Assembly (NCBI GenBank): GCA_029718625.1
Contig: CM056380.1
Span: forward strand, 40,325,569 to 40,389,568
Source: Synaphobranchus kaupii
Taxonomy: Eukaryota; Chordata; Actinopteri; Anguilliformes; Synaphobranchidae
Direction: 5' to 3'
DNA length: 64,000 bases
The notes below the pieces were generated by a model. The model was not told the origin of the DNA and did no database searches. It saw nothing but the letters and a program-made list of their open reading frames with translations. Positions 22,819 through 34,530 of this stretch are shown piece after piece. Numbering within the stretch: position 1 is the stretch's first letter; every line of letters begins with the position of its first letter. The position numbers and the translations under genes are program-made.

Positions 22819-23004
22819 CTGCATCTGAGCAAGTTTGGCCTGCAGCTGTGCATTGGTGCTGCGGAGACCTTCTCTCTCCCTCTCTGTGTCTTCCCTCTCT
22901 CTCTCCAGCTCTTCATTTCTCCTCCTCAACTCCTGCATCCCTTCTTCCAACTTCTCTTTATGGCTCTTGAGCAGCTGGAGAAACTCATTCCCTCCTTCAA
23001 TGGG
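22819..23004 (-). CDS. ikbkg: ikbkg coding exon 3 (residues 150-211), optineurin-like coiled coil
   Basis: The 186-nt exon is phase 0 at both ends, with acceptor CCCCTTCAG after a long C tract and donor GTAACT. It starts PIEGGNEFLQLLKSHKEKLE and continues with a highly charged helix rich in glutamate and arginine, ending LQAKLAQMQ. I know of no equivalent in mammalian IKBKG. Its position and its LQ-K-L ending followed by GSS resemble optineurin, a NEMO paralogue. As a symmetric exon it could be skipped without shifting frame. A telomere-like 27-bp array begins about 20 bases downstream of the donor. Confidence 0.8.
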
Positions 23005-23009
23005 CTGAA

Positions 23010-23525
23010 GGGGGGGGGGCAGGGGGGGTTGGGAGAGAGAAAAGATTTTAGAGATGAGAAGATCACAGGATAATCACCAAGAAGCAACATTTTTCTTTTT
23101 TACTGCAGTTGATTTCGTTCACGTTTTAGTTGCTTCACGCAAAGAGCTATAGCGTTTCTCAGATGTAGCTGGGCGTTTAGAAAGCGAAATGCTTTTAATT
23201 ACAGCCTACTCAGGCAAGTGTGCAGTGCAATACGAAGATTAGGGAAAGGACGCTCGGAGCTGCAGCGACTGCGTATTATTGTGCCAAACTCTGGAGAATC
23301 CGGACCCAGTGAACGTCACAACAGCATGTATGGTTCCTTCACGGATTCGTTCCTCTCGTTCACGTAACTTCCCACCGCTCTCTGTCACACACAGACAGGA
23401 GGGGCTCGGAGAGCATGCCCCGCTCAAGCGGATCAATGCTGCCATTGGCTAATGACTTGTTAAATAGGAGTAGCTGCAACTTCAGCGAATGAGAAGCTCG
23501 CAATTGAGAGAGGAACCAAAGGAAC
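23010..23525. other. ikbkg intron, no recognisable feature
   Basis: A poly-G/poly-C tract (23009-23031) forms the pyrimidine tract of the neighbouring acceptor on the minus strand. Beyond it I see only unique intron sequence. Confidence 0.5.
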
Positions 23526-23850
23526 GAATCCGGACACAGTGGTGAGTCAGTTCCTTTCATTCACCAAACGGATTCATTCAAAAGGAACGAATCCGGACAC
23601 GGTGGTGAGTCAGTTCCTTTCATTCACCAAACGGATTCATTCAAAAGGAACGAATCCAGACACGGTGGTGAGTCGGTTCCTTTCGTTCACCAAACGGATT
23701 CATTTAAAAGGAACGAATCCGGACACGGTGGTGAGTCGGTTCCTTTCGTTCACCAAACGGATTCATTCAAAAGGAACGAATCGGGACACGGTGGTGAGTC
23801 AGTTCCTTTCGTTCACCAAACGGATTCATTCAAAAGGAACGAATCGTTCA
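23526..23850. repeat. 63-bp tandem repeat, about 5 copies
   Basis: The unit includes GTGGTGAGTCAGTTCCTTTC and CAAACGGATTCATTCAAAAG. The period of 63 keeps an open frame of 109 codons, which has no other coding sign. Confidence 0.93.
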
Positions 23851-23859
23851 CGAACGACA

Positions 23860-24960
23860 CACCACTAAAATCAGGCCCTTAGTGTGAATATACGATAATA
23901 TGTGGATCCACCCTTTCCCCCCTCAATATTGAGGAAGGGGAAACGCAAATACAGAGACAGTTATAGAAGTTAAAAAATTGGCTTAATAAACATACAAAGC
24001 ATGATCTAAATGAGGGTGTGAAATTAGGGGAAGCAAATAAACCAGTACTTTTAAGGAAGCTCCCCAACGAACATTTACAGCAATGCTGGCCTTGTACTAG
24101 GACTGTCAAATTTACATTCAGGGCTCTACTTTCCGGCTGTCACATGGCGGGTGGCGAGCCAGCGCATTGGCGAAGTGACATTTTCGGCATGTATTTTCAC
24201 GCTCCTGAGCCCGTTTGACTCGCGGTACCCCGAGAGTGGGAGGAGAGTCGCTGGTGTGTCAGTCCAGATCGAGCAGCGAACGTGCAAATTTGGGGCTCTA
24301 TTTTCTGGCCGGCCGGTGGCGAGCCATCACTGGCGAGGTTGCAATTTCGTCATGGATTTGCATTTGCCATTTGGGGGCAATTTGGGGACTCGCCATGCGC
24401 TGAAGTGGGAGGGGGGGGGGTGTCTGTCAAGAGGGAGCAGCCCAGTTCTATTTTACAGGAGAGGAATGCAATTTTGGGCTAGGTTAGACTGCGCTTTGGC
24501 GCTCGTGCTGCCCGCCAGGTGAGACCACGTTTACAGCACAAATCGCACCACAGCCTATGGCGAGTTGCTCATGTCGGGGCTTTCCCCAATGCGTGCATGA
24601 TCATAACCTATTCAAAAGCCAATCAAGCGTTTTTATGGATCATATGCGGTCCAATTTGAGTTTGAAATAACTTGACTTTGCTCATTGTCTTATTTTATAA
24701 TGTAAATTCTTGTATTTATTTCTGTTTTTAATTGTTTATGGCTGTTATTATACTGCACTGTGATCCCAGGGGTACTGTATCATTTCTTACACCATCTGTA
24801 ATGAGAATAATGGCAAATTTGGTGCATACAGTCAGTCTTATTGCACGTATAGCGATAAAAACTTAACTCTTAACTCAATTACATTCAATTCAATTAATGC
24901 AAAATAGATATTGTCTTCCAATGCAGAATCCTAAAGGCAACAGAAGTCACTAATAAATGT
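23860..24960. other. ikbkg intron with an unclassified GC-rich insertion
   Basis: Bases 24120-24560 are GC-rich compared with the surroundings and contain partial internal duplications (GTGGCGAGCCA at two places, GGGGCTCTA). This suggests an old dispersed element that I cannot place. The flanks are AT-rich and unique. Confidence 0.4.
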
Positions 24961-24965
24961 GGCGA

Positions 24966-25114
24966 GGAAATGGGATATGTTGCATGGGGGAAATGGGATA
25001 TGTTGCATGGGGGAAATGGGATATGTTGCATGGGGGAAATGGGATATGTTGCATGGGGGAAATGGGATATGTTGCATGGGGGAAATGGGATAAGTTGCAT
25101 GGGGGAAATGGGAA
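24966..25114. repeat. 23-bp minisatellite, about 6-7 copies
   Basis: The unit is ATGGGGGAAATGGGATATGT plus TGC. Copies are nearly identical. Confidence 0.95.
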
Positions 25115-26060
25115 ATAGATAAATGATTAAACGCATACTAGGGCCGAGAAAATATGAAAAGAGAGGAGTTGAAAAATAAAAAGAGCCAGTAAATGATAAA
25201 TGGGAGAGTAAAATAAATTATTTTAAAAGTTTATTTTATCAACTGATTGGAAGCTAAGGAAATAATTAAAAGCTTTTTATTTTTCACAATCCAGATAACC
25301 TATTAGTGACTTTTGTGGCCTTTAGGATTCCATAGTTGGAAATTGACTGTGGGTAGACTCGTTCTGCAAGCGGGAGGCCTCCTGACCACGACCGAATGGG
25401 CGTGTTCTGCTGTCGTTTTTCACTAAACCACGTGATGCGGGATAGCCCGGCGTGGTCAAAACCAGTCCACCCAATACGCCAGGTCGCAATGCACACGGCT
25501 CTTAAAAGGACTGAAAAGAGGTAATGTGATTAGCTATGGTGCAGCTGAAGCACACCCACTGATAAATGTTCAGTATAACCCAGCCCATTTTCAACCTGTG
25601 CAGTGCGGTGTGAACTGTGCGCTCCTCGCCTCTGGTCCGAAAATAGCGAATTTCGTGCGCCATACACTACGCCATTGACTATGACGGCTCGCGCATGCCA
25701 TGTGCTTGCCGGAAAATAAATCCCTCAATCTAAAATACCTCAAATATATTTGGAATAGGGAAAAAATAAATAAACATTTGAATATGTAATGTGCGCATTG
25801 AAAATCTAACTTGTTCCCGGTTTCAAACCGTTACCTCTAGCTTCTGACCCCATTTTTACAACTGCAAATAGCAACTTAAACTAGCCAATCAGAACATGGC
25901 GAAAGCTTAAACTAGCCAATCAGAACATGGCGAAAGCTTGGAAGTAGTGATGGTAACTTTCATTTCCTTTCGGTGAGCCACATCTTTTGGCTCCACTCGT
26001 TCAAAAAAGCCAGTCCTGCTGAGAATGGACGCAAGTTAAAAGAGTTGGAAATGCCTCCTC
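25115..26060. other. ikbkg intron, mostly unique sequence
   Basis: A 35-bp block containing AACTAGCCAATCAGAACATG is duplicated at about 25872-25940. Bases 25370-25500 and 25600-25720 are GC-richer and may be old element fragments. No exon is recognised. Confidence 0.45.
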
Positions 26061-26067
26061 CGGTGGT

Positions 26068-29000
26068 GACTCTACTGACACTTACAGAGGTGAAGAGGCT
26101 TGTTGTGGTACAGTATATAGTGGTGAATCTACTGACACTTACAGAGGTGAAGAGGCTTGTTGTGGTACAGTATATAGTGGTGAATCTACTGACACTTACA
26201 GAGGTGAAGAGGCTTGTTGTGGTACAGTATATAGTGGTGAATCTACTGACACTTACAGAGGTGAAGAGGCTTGTTGTGGTACAGTATATAGTGGTGAATC
26301 TACTGACACTTACAGAGGTGAAGAGGCTTGTTGTGGTACAGTATATAGTGATGAATCTACTGACACTTACAGAGGTGAAGAGGCTTGTTGTGGTACAGTA
26401 CATAGTGGTGAATCTACTGACACTTACAGAGGTGAAGAGGCTTGTTGTGGTACAGTATATAGTGGTGAATCTACTGACACTTACAGAGGTGAAGAGGCTT
26501 GTTGTGGTACAGTATATAGTGGTGAATCTACTGACACTTACAGAGGTGAAGAGGCTTGTTGTGGTACAGTATATAGTGATGAATCTACTGACACTTACAG
26601 AGGTGAAGAGGCTTGTTGTGGTACAGTACATAGTGGTGAATCTACTGACACAGAGGTGAAGAGGCTTGTTGTGGTACAGTATATAGTGATGAATCTACTG
26701 ACACTTACAGAGGTGAATAGGCTTGTTGTGGTACAGTACATAGTGGTGAATCTACTGACACAGAGGTGAAGAGGCTTGTTGTGGTACAGTACATAGTGGT
26801 GAATCTACTGACACAGAGGTGAAGAGGCTTGTTGTGGTACAGTATATAGTGGTGAATCTACTGACACAGAGGTGAAGAGGCTTGTTGTGGTACAGTACAT
26901 AGTGGTGAATCTACTGACACAGAGGTGAAGAGGCTTGTTGTGGTACAGTATATAGTGGTGAATCTACTGACACTTACAGAGGTGAAGAGGCTTGTTGTGG
27001 TACAGTATATAGTGGTGAATCTACTGACACAGAGGTGAAGAGGCTTGTTGTGGTACAGTATATAGTGGTGAATCTACTGACACTTACAGAGGTGAAGAGG
27101 CTTGTTGTGGTACAGTATATAGTGGTGAATCTACTGACACAGAGGTGAAGAGGCTTGTTGTGGTACAGTACATAGTGGTGAATCTACTGACACTTACAGA
27201 GGTGAAGAGGCTTGTTGTGGTACTGTATGTAGTGGTGAATCTACTGACACTTACAGAGGTGAAGAGGCTTGTTGTGGTACAGTATATAGTGGTGAATCTA
27301 CTGACACAGAGGTGAAGAGGCTTGTTGTGGTACAGTATATAGTGGTGAATCTACTGACACTTACAGAGGTGAAGAGGCTTGTTGTGGTACTGTATGTAGT
27401 GGTGAATCTACTGACACTTAGAGGTGAAGAGGCTTGTTGTGGTACAGTATATAGTGGTGAATCTACTGACACAGAGGTGAAGAGGCTTGTTGTGGTACAG
27501 TATATAGTGGTGAATCTACTGACACAGAGGTGAAGAGGCTTGTTGTGGTACAGTACATAGTGGTGAATCTACTGACACAGAGGTGAAGAGGCTTGTTGTG
27601 GTACAGTATATAGTGGTGAATCTACAGACACTTACAGAGGTGAAGAGGCTTGTTGTGGTACAGTATATAGTGGTGAATCTACTGACACAGAGGTGAAGAG
27701 GCTTGTTGTGGTACAGTATATAGTGGTGAATCTACTGACACAGAGGTGAAGAGGCTTGTTGTGGTACAGTACATAGTGGTGAATCTACTGACACTTACAG
27801 AGGTGAAGAGGCTTGTTGTGGTACTGTATGTAGTGGTGAATCTACTGACACTTACAGAGGTGAAGAGGCTTGTTGTGGTACAGTATATAGTGGTGAATCT
27901 ACTGACACAGAGGTGAAGAGGCTTGTTGTGGTACAGTATATAGTGGTGAATCTACTGACACTTACAGAGGTGAAGAGGCTTGTTGTGGTACTGTATGTAG
28001 TGGTGAATCTACTGACACTTACAGAGGTGAAGAGGCTTGTTGTGGTACAGTATATAGTGGTGAATCTACTGACACAGAGGTGAAGAGGCTTGTTGTGGTA
28101 CAGTATATAGTGGTGAATCTACTGACACAGAGGTGAAGAGGCTTGTTGTGGTACTGTATATAGTGGTGAATCTACTGACACAGAGGTGAAGAGGCTTGTT
28201 GTGGTACTGTATGTAGTGGTGAATCTACTGACACTTACAGAGGTGAAGAGGCTTGTTGTGGTACAGTATATAGTGGTGAATCTACTGACACAGAGGTGAA
28301 GAGGCTTGTTGTGGTACAGTATATAGTGGTGAATCTACTGACACAGAGGTGAAGAGGCTTGTTGTGGTACAGTACATAGTGGTGAATCTACTGACACAGA
28401 GGTGAAGAGGCTTGTTGTGGTACAGTATATAGTGGTGAATCTACAGACACTTACAGAGGTGAAGAGGCTTGTTGTGGTACAGTATATAGTGGTGAATCTA
28501 CTGACACAGAGGTGAAGAGGCTTGTTGTGGTACAGTACATAGTGGTGAATCTACTGACACAGAGGTGAAGAGGCTTGTTGTGGTACAGTACATAGTGGTG
28601 AATCTACTGACACTTACAGAGGTGAAGAGGCTTGTTGTGGTACAGTATATAGTGGTGAATCTACTGACACAGAGGTGAAGAGGCTTGTTGTGGTACAGTA
28701 TATAGTGGTGAATCTACTGACACAGAGGTGAAGAGGCTTGTTGTGGTACAGTATATAGTGGTGAATCTACTGACACTTACAGAGGTGAAGAGGCTTGTTG
28801 TGGTACAGTATATAGTGGTGAATCTACTGACACTTACAGAGGTGAAGAGGCTTGTTGTGGTACAGTATATAGTGGTGAATCTACTGACACTTACAGAGGT
28901 GAAGAGGCTTGTTGTGGTACAGTATATAGTGGTGAATCTACTGACACTTACAGAGGTGAAGAGGCTTGTTGTGGTACAGTACATAGTGGTGAATCTACTG

Positions 29001-29962
29001 ACACAGAGGTGAAGAGGCTTGTTGTGGTACAGTACATAGTGGTGAATCTACTGACACTTACAGAGGTGAAGAGGCTTGTTGTGGTACAGTATATAGTGGT
29101 GAATCTACTGACACAGAGGTGAAGAGGCTTGTTGTGGTACAGTACATAGTGGTGAATCTACTGACACAGAGGTGAAGAGGCTTGTTGTGGTACAGTACAT
29201 AGTGGTGAATCTACTGACACTTACAGAGGTGAAGAGGCTTGTTGTGGTACAGTATATAGTGGTGAATCTACTGACACTTACAGAGGTGAAGAGGCTTGTT
29301 GTGGTACAGTATATAGTGGTGAATCTACTGACACTTACAGAGGTGAAGAGGCTTGTTGTGGTACAGTACATAGTGGTGAATCTACTGACACAGAGGTGAA
29401 GAGGCTTGTTGTGGTACAGTACATAGTGGTGAATCTACTGACACTTACAGAGGTGAAGAGGCTTGTTGTGGTACAGTATATAGTGGTGAATCTACTGACA
29501 CTTACTGAGGTGAAGAGGCTTGTTGTGGTACAGTATATAGTGGTGAATCTACTGACACTTACAGAGGTGAAGAGGCTTGTTGGTACAGTATATAGTGGTG
29601 AATCTACTGACACAGAGGTGAAGAGGCTTGTTGTGGTACAGTATATAGTGGTGAATCTACTGACACAGAGGTGAAGAGGCTTGTTGTGGTACAGTACATA
29701 GTGGTGAATCTACTGACACAGAGGTGAAGAGGCTTGTTGTGGTACAGTATATAGTGGTGAATCTACTGACATTTACAGAGGTGAAGAGGCTTGTTGTGGT
29801 ACAGTATATAGTGGTGAATCTACTGACATTTACAGAGGTGAAGAGGCTTGTTGTGGTACAGTATATAGTGGTGAATCTACTGACACTTACAGAGGTGAAG
29901 AGGCTTGTTGTGGTACAGTACATAGTGGTGAATCTACTGACACTTACAGAGGTGAAGAGGTT
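26068..29962. repeat. 57/51-bp two-form minisatellite, about 71 copies (3.9 kb)
   Basis: The long form is TGAATCTACTGACACTTACA, GAGGTGAAGAGGCTTGTTGT and GGTACAGTATATAGTGG. The short form lacks six bases (CTTACA). The first kilobase is nearly all long form; later parts interleave the two in recurring patterns. Both lengths are multiples of three, so long frames exist on both strands. Confidence 0.97.
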
Positions 29963-29989
29963 TTTGTTCAGAAACATGGTGCTGTAGAG

Positions 29990-31217
29990 CCAGAGACCTG
30001 TTTAATTTTTAGTTCACAATTTTCTTGCTTCCTCCCATGAACTCAAATCATGTCTCACAGAAAACACTGGTGTACTTCTGAAATACTAATGTACTGTTAC
30101 AATGTAGACAGTGCATCACTGCTGTTGTCCAAGTAATGAGTTTAATGTCTGAATGCAACTGTACTGTGCATAGGTGAGCACGGGCAAATCGTATTGCTGG
30201 GTGAAGTTATACAAAAGATATTTAATGTTTTACCTGATCAACTTTATTGATTTTTGTAAATATATGCTGTAGGGACAACAGACTACATTTCCATTAATTC
30301 CACAGGAAACCCCAACTGCATTTAAAACACAGCCATAGCGTAATGTCCGTTGTTAGTGATCCAATCTCTCTCTTGGAAATACGAGACACTAAGGGTCATA
30401 AAACTAAAACAGATAAAACTGAACGCATTCCAGTCTGTCGCCTCAAGCCACTTCTACTCCATTTTGCTTAGTGCTCCACACAGCTGCACAAGAGGCAGCA
30501 CTCCATTTTGTCTTCCCCTTTTGCTAGCTACACAGCTATAAAGGTGGATCTCCATTCTCTTTCTCCATTGCACCAGTAACACCAGAAAGGCCGCGGAGAG
30601 AGACGCAAGTGACGTTAGCTTGCCTACGGCATCTAACCATAGAACTGGATTAACGCAACTCCGACCGAGGTGTGTTCCAGCCACGGACAAAGACGCAGGC
30701 GATAACCAGACGACCAGCAGAACTCCCTACCAGGATAAGAAAGGCCAAAGGAGACGCCCTGGCCATCAACCTCACGGACAAGCCAGCTATAATGAACTCA
30801 CCGCGGACAGACTGATCAAACATCCCAGGCATAGCTTAGGATTTTAGTCTGAATTGTTTATCGGTAATTTGATTGTATCTCGACTTTGTGCGATAATAGC
30901 TGTATAAATTTGTTGGTTAGCTTGTTGGTTAGTAAGCTGGTTAGCAAGCTAGCCGGTTGGCCTATCGTTTCATAGCTAATGTGGTAGTAGCTACTAACTA
31001 ACCCGAGCAGGCCTCACTGGTTTGCTCCTCTATCCTAACACTGACTAACATTTGTGTGATCTGATCTCATTTTAGCTTACTGTAGATGGTTACCAGTATT
31101 TCCTGACCGAAGTGTGTGAACTTATTTATAGTAACGTTAGATTTGAGATCAATAACCACCATCGTGCTGCGACACAGCTAGTTTACTCCACACTCCTTTG
31201 TTCTCTGAGCACACGTG

Positions 31218-31275
<58 letters not shown>

Positions 31276-31600
31276 GCATACCCACAAAAAGCTCCAATAC
31301 GCACACAACACAATATGTCTATTTAGTATAATGTGATATTCCTGTTTTGCCTTGTTTAATAAATCTATTTCTGTTAAACCTGGTGTCTGTTTTGATGTCG
31401 TATGAACACGAGAGCTGAGTCAAACCTAATCATGAGAACGTAATACGTTCAACCCTTATGAATTATTAGTTATTAGTGCTTTGATGGTAAATAATAATCA
31501 AATGAGACTGATTTAGCCTAACTAAGAACAATAAGGGTAATCCTCATTATTCTATAGTTATTGCCTATATTTCTGGCATCCCATGTAAGAGTTTAGATAT
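29990..31600. other. possible LTR-type region in an ikbkg intron
   Basis: The stretch from about 30340 to 31400 has a promoter-like TTGCTAGCTACACAGCTATA block and a polyadenylation-like GTTTAATAAATCTATTTCTG at about 31357. An (ACGC)n microsatellite lies at 31216-31275. Primer-binding-like sequences follow beyond the Tc1 copy at 31604-33225. Together this could be one LTR plus leader of a retrotransposon split by that Tc1, but no second LTR or protein-coding part was found. Confidence 0.3.
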
Positions 31601-31603
31601 ATA

Positions 31604-33225
31604 CAGTCAAGCCGGAAAGTCTGCACACCCCTTTCACCTTCTCCACGTTTTATTACGTTACAGACTTATACTACAATAGATTGAGTTCATTTTTTGCCTC
31701 AAACATCTACACACAATAGCCAATAATGACGAAGTGAAAACAGGTTTTTAGAAAATATGCAATTTTATTTTACTGACAAAAATAGGTTATTTAGGGGTTA
31801 CATATCTGTACACACCCTTAGCCTGATACTTGGTTGCTGCACCTTTGGCAGCGATTACAGCTTCAATGTGTCTTGGGAAAGAAGCTACGAGCTTGGCACA
31901 CTTGTTTCTGGACATTTTTGCCCATTCCTCTTGGCATATCCTTGCAAGCTCCATCAGGTTGGATGGGGAGCGTCGGTACACAGCCATTTTCAGCTCTTTC
32001 CACAGATGTTCAATTGGATTCAGGTCTGGGCTCTGGCTGGGCCACTCAAGGACATGCACAGACTTTCTCCGAAGCCACTCCTTTGTTGTCTTGGCTGTGT
32101 GCTTCGGTTCGTTGTCATGTTGGAAGGTAAACCTTCGCCCCAGTCTGAGGTCCAGAGAGCTCTGGAGCAGGTTTTCTTCAAGGATCTCGGTGTACTTAGC
32201 TGCATTCATCTTTCCCTCTATCAGGACTAGTCGCCCCGTTCCCACAGCTGAAAAACATCCCCACATCATGATGCTGCCACCGCCATGCTTCACTGTAGGG
32301 ATGGTATTAGCCAGGTGATGAGCGGTGCCTGGTTTCCTCCAGACGTGACGCTTGGTATTCAGGCCAAAAAGTTCCATTTTGGTTTCATCAGACCAGAGAA
32401 TCTTGATTCTCATGGTTTGAGAGTCCTCTAGGTGCCTTTTGGCAAACTCCAAGCGGCTGTGATGTGCCTTTTACTAAGGAGGGGCTTCCGTCTGGCCACT
32501 CTACCATAAAGGCCTGATTGGTGGAGTGCTGCCCGGATGGTTGATCTTCTGAAAGTTTCTCCCATCTCCACAAGGATACGCTGGAGCCCTGTCAGAGTGA
32601 CCCTCGGGTTCCTGCTCACCTCACTGGCCAAGGCCCGTCTTCCCCGATTGCTCAGTTTGGCCGGGCGGCCAGGTCTAGGAAGATTCTTGGTGGTTCCAAA
32701 CTTCTTCCATTTACGAATGATGGTGGCCACTGTGCTCTTTGGGACCTGTAAAGCTGCAGAGATTTTTCCGTACCCTTCTCCAGATCTATGCATTGACACA
32801 ATCCTGTTTCTGAGGTCTGCAGATAATTCCTTTGACCCCATGGCTTGGAGTTTGCTCTGACATGCACTGTCAACAGTGGGACCTTATATAGGCAGGTGTT
32901 GGCAATCCCCAATCGTGTCCAATCAATTGAATTTATCACAGGTGGACTCCAATTAAGTTGTAGAAACATCTCAAGCAGTATCAGTGGAAACAAAATGCAC
33001 CTCAGCTCACTTTTGGGTGTCACTTGTGTACATATGATATTTTACATTTTTATTTTTTAATAAATTAGCACAAATGTCTAGAAACCTGTTCTCACTTTGT
33101 CATTATGGGCTATTTTGTGTAGAATTTTGAGACAAAAAATGAACTCAATCTATTGTAGAATATGTCTGTAACGTAATAAAACGTGGAGAAGGTGAAAGGG
33201 GTGTGCAGACTTACCGGCTTGACTG
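31604..33225 (-). mobile_element. Tc1/mariner element B, copy 2 (1.62 kb, near complete)
   Basis: Same family as 8303-10363, with ends CAGTCAAGCCGGAAAGTC and TACCGGCTTGACTG and TA on both sides. It lacks the SINE and the 8-bp duplication of copy 1. The transposase is almost intact, with one missing base near 32453. Confidence 0.95.
31820..32841 (-). pseudogene. Tc1-like transposase, copy 2, single-base frameshift
   Basis: The N-terminal frame (from 32841) begins MGSKELSADLRNRIVSMHRS and contains the GRPAKLSNRGRR linker. It reads to KRHITA and then shifts. The C-terminal frame resumes at [12 protein letters not shown] and has [14 protein letters not shown] and [10 protein letters not shown]. 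Comparison with copy 1 shows one G missing near 32453-32456. DNEPKH differs from the usual DNDPKH. The protein is inactive as written. Confidence 0.92.
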
Positions 33226-34530
33226 TATACAGAGAAATATTCCTTACATTTATGGTGCCCTGGTGTGAGGATTTATAAATATTTCTTACGTTTATTGGCG
33301 CCCCGTCCGAGGATATTCTCTACATATTTGGTGCCCACGTGAGGACTCTGATGATTCAGAAATCATATTACTAATCATCTTGCTCACTGCTACAAGATTC
33401 GTACGTATTCTCTAGATTTATGGTGCCCGGGTGAAGACTGGTAAGACGAACATGTTTTATTTGTCTATCACCACTACTGCTAAGTGTAAACACCTTGCAT
33501 GAGTAATACTCCACATGTAAGAATATAGAGGCATGTTCCTTACATATGCTAATTCCAAATTTGATGCCTGCAACACGTTCCAAAGAACTTTGGGTTAGGG
33601 TTAGCCCAGTGATGAGGACACATTGTTTGAAATACAGTAGAACAACACAGCTACAGAACTGTATAGCAGTCAGATATAAAAAAAAACAGAGTACTGGAAA
33701 TCCCTGATAGGCTAGTGTAGAGAGCTGAAGTTTGGCTTGGTGGTGCTCATTTGAGAGAGAGAGGGAGAGAGGGAGAGAGGGAGGGAGGGAGAGAGGGAGA
33801 GAGGGAGAGAGGGAGGGAGGGAGAGAGGGAGGGGTGACTGTCTCACCTTGCAGCAGTCCCCACCCTCTCCCTCTCCCCTGTCAGAAGACAGGCTGTCGGC
33901 CAGGCTGGGGAACACAGTACTGCAGGAGCTACACACACTCGAGTCTGCCTGGTTACACACAAGTGGAGATGTTTTCAAAAAGCAGGCACACGCACACACA
34001 CACACACACACACACATGCACACTTCAGTAGTAAGTGATCCTTTCTTAGGAATGAAGTAGAACCTCACACAACCAAAGAGGAAAACATGAAAATGCATTT
34101 TTTCATGTGGCCCTCTAAAACATCAGAGATGTCATGGTGTTCTAGTCTGAGCTTGTCTTCTCCTGGCGTTGCACTCAAACACCTCTGATAGGGTCAGGGA
34201 AAAAAAAAAGTGTTCCTCACACTATCTCAAATTTTTCCAATTATTCCCTTTGGAAAAGATCAATTGTGAAGCACATACAAATGGACACGCAGACACACAG
34301 CCACACAAGGGATGGATATAGCACTCCCAATGCAAGGTCATCTAAGCACTTCAAGGATTTTAAAGAAGTAAATTTGTGTGCGGAAAAGAAGCGGCCTGTG
34401 AAAGCCTGCATGGAGAAACAGCATGAATAACTCATTTGCTGTGCATTTGGGGCTTGATTTACCAAAAACCTTTAAATCACATGCAAAAGGTCTTAGTACT
34501 CCGAGTGCCTGATTTACTCTGTTAATGTAT
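33226..34530. other. ikbkg intron with PBS-like repeats and microsatellites
   Basis: Bases 33249-33440 hold four spaced blocks of the form TTTATGGTGCCC or ATTGGCGCCCCGTCCGAGGA. Bases 33752-33835 are (GAGAGGGA)n and 33985-34018 are (CA)n. No exon is recognised. Confidence 0.5.

Noticed and set aside
21837..23073. Frames of 250-288 codons with NPNPTHRHG or TVTMRRVRV repeats
   Set aside because: They are translations of the 27-bp array. Only the minus-strand part at 22819-23004 is a real exon.
25960..29987. Frames with FTSVSVSRFTTIYCTTTSL or VKRLVVVQYIVVNLLTLTE repeats
   Set aside because: They are translations of the 57/51-bp array, open on both strands because both lengths are multiples of three.
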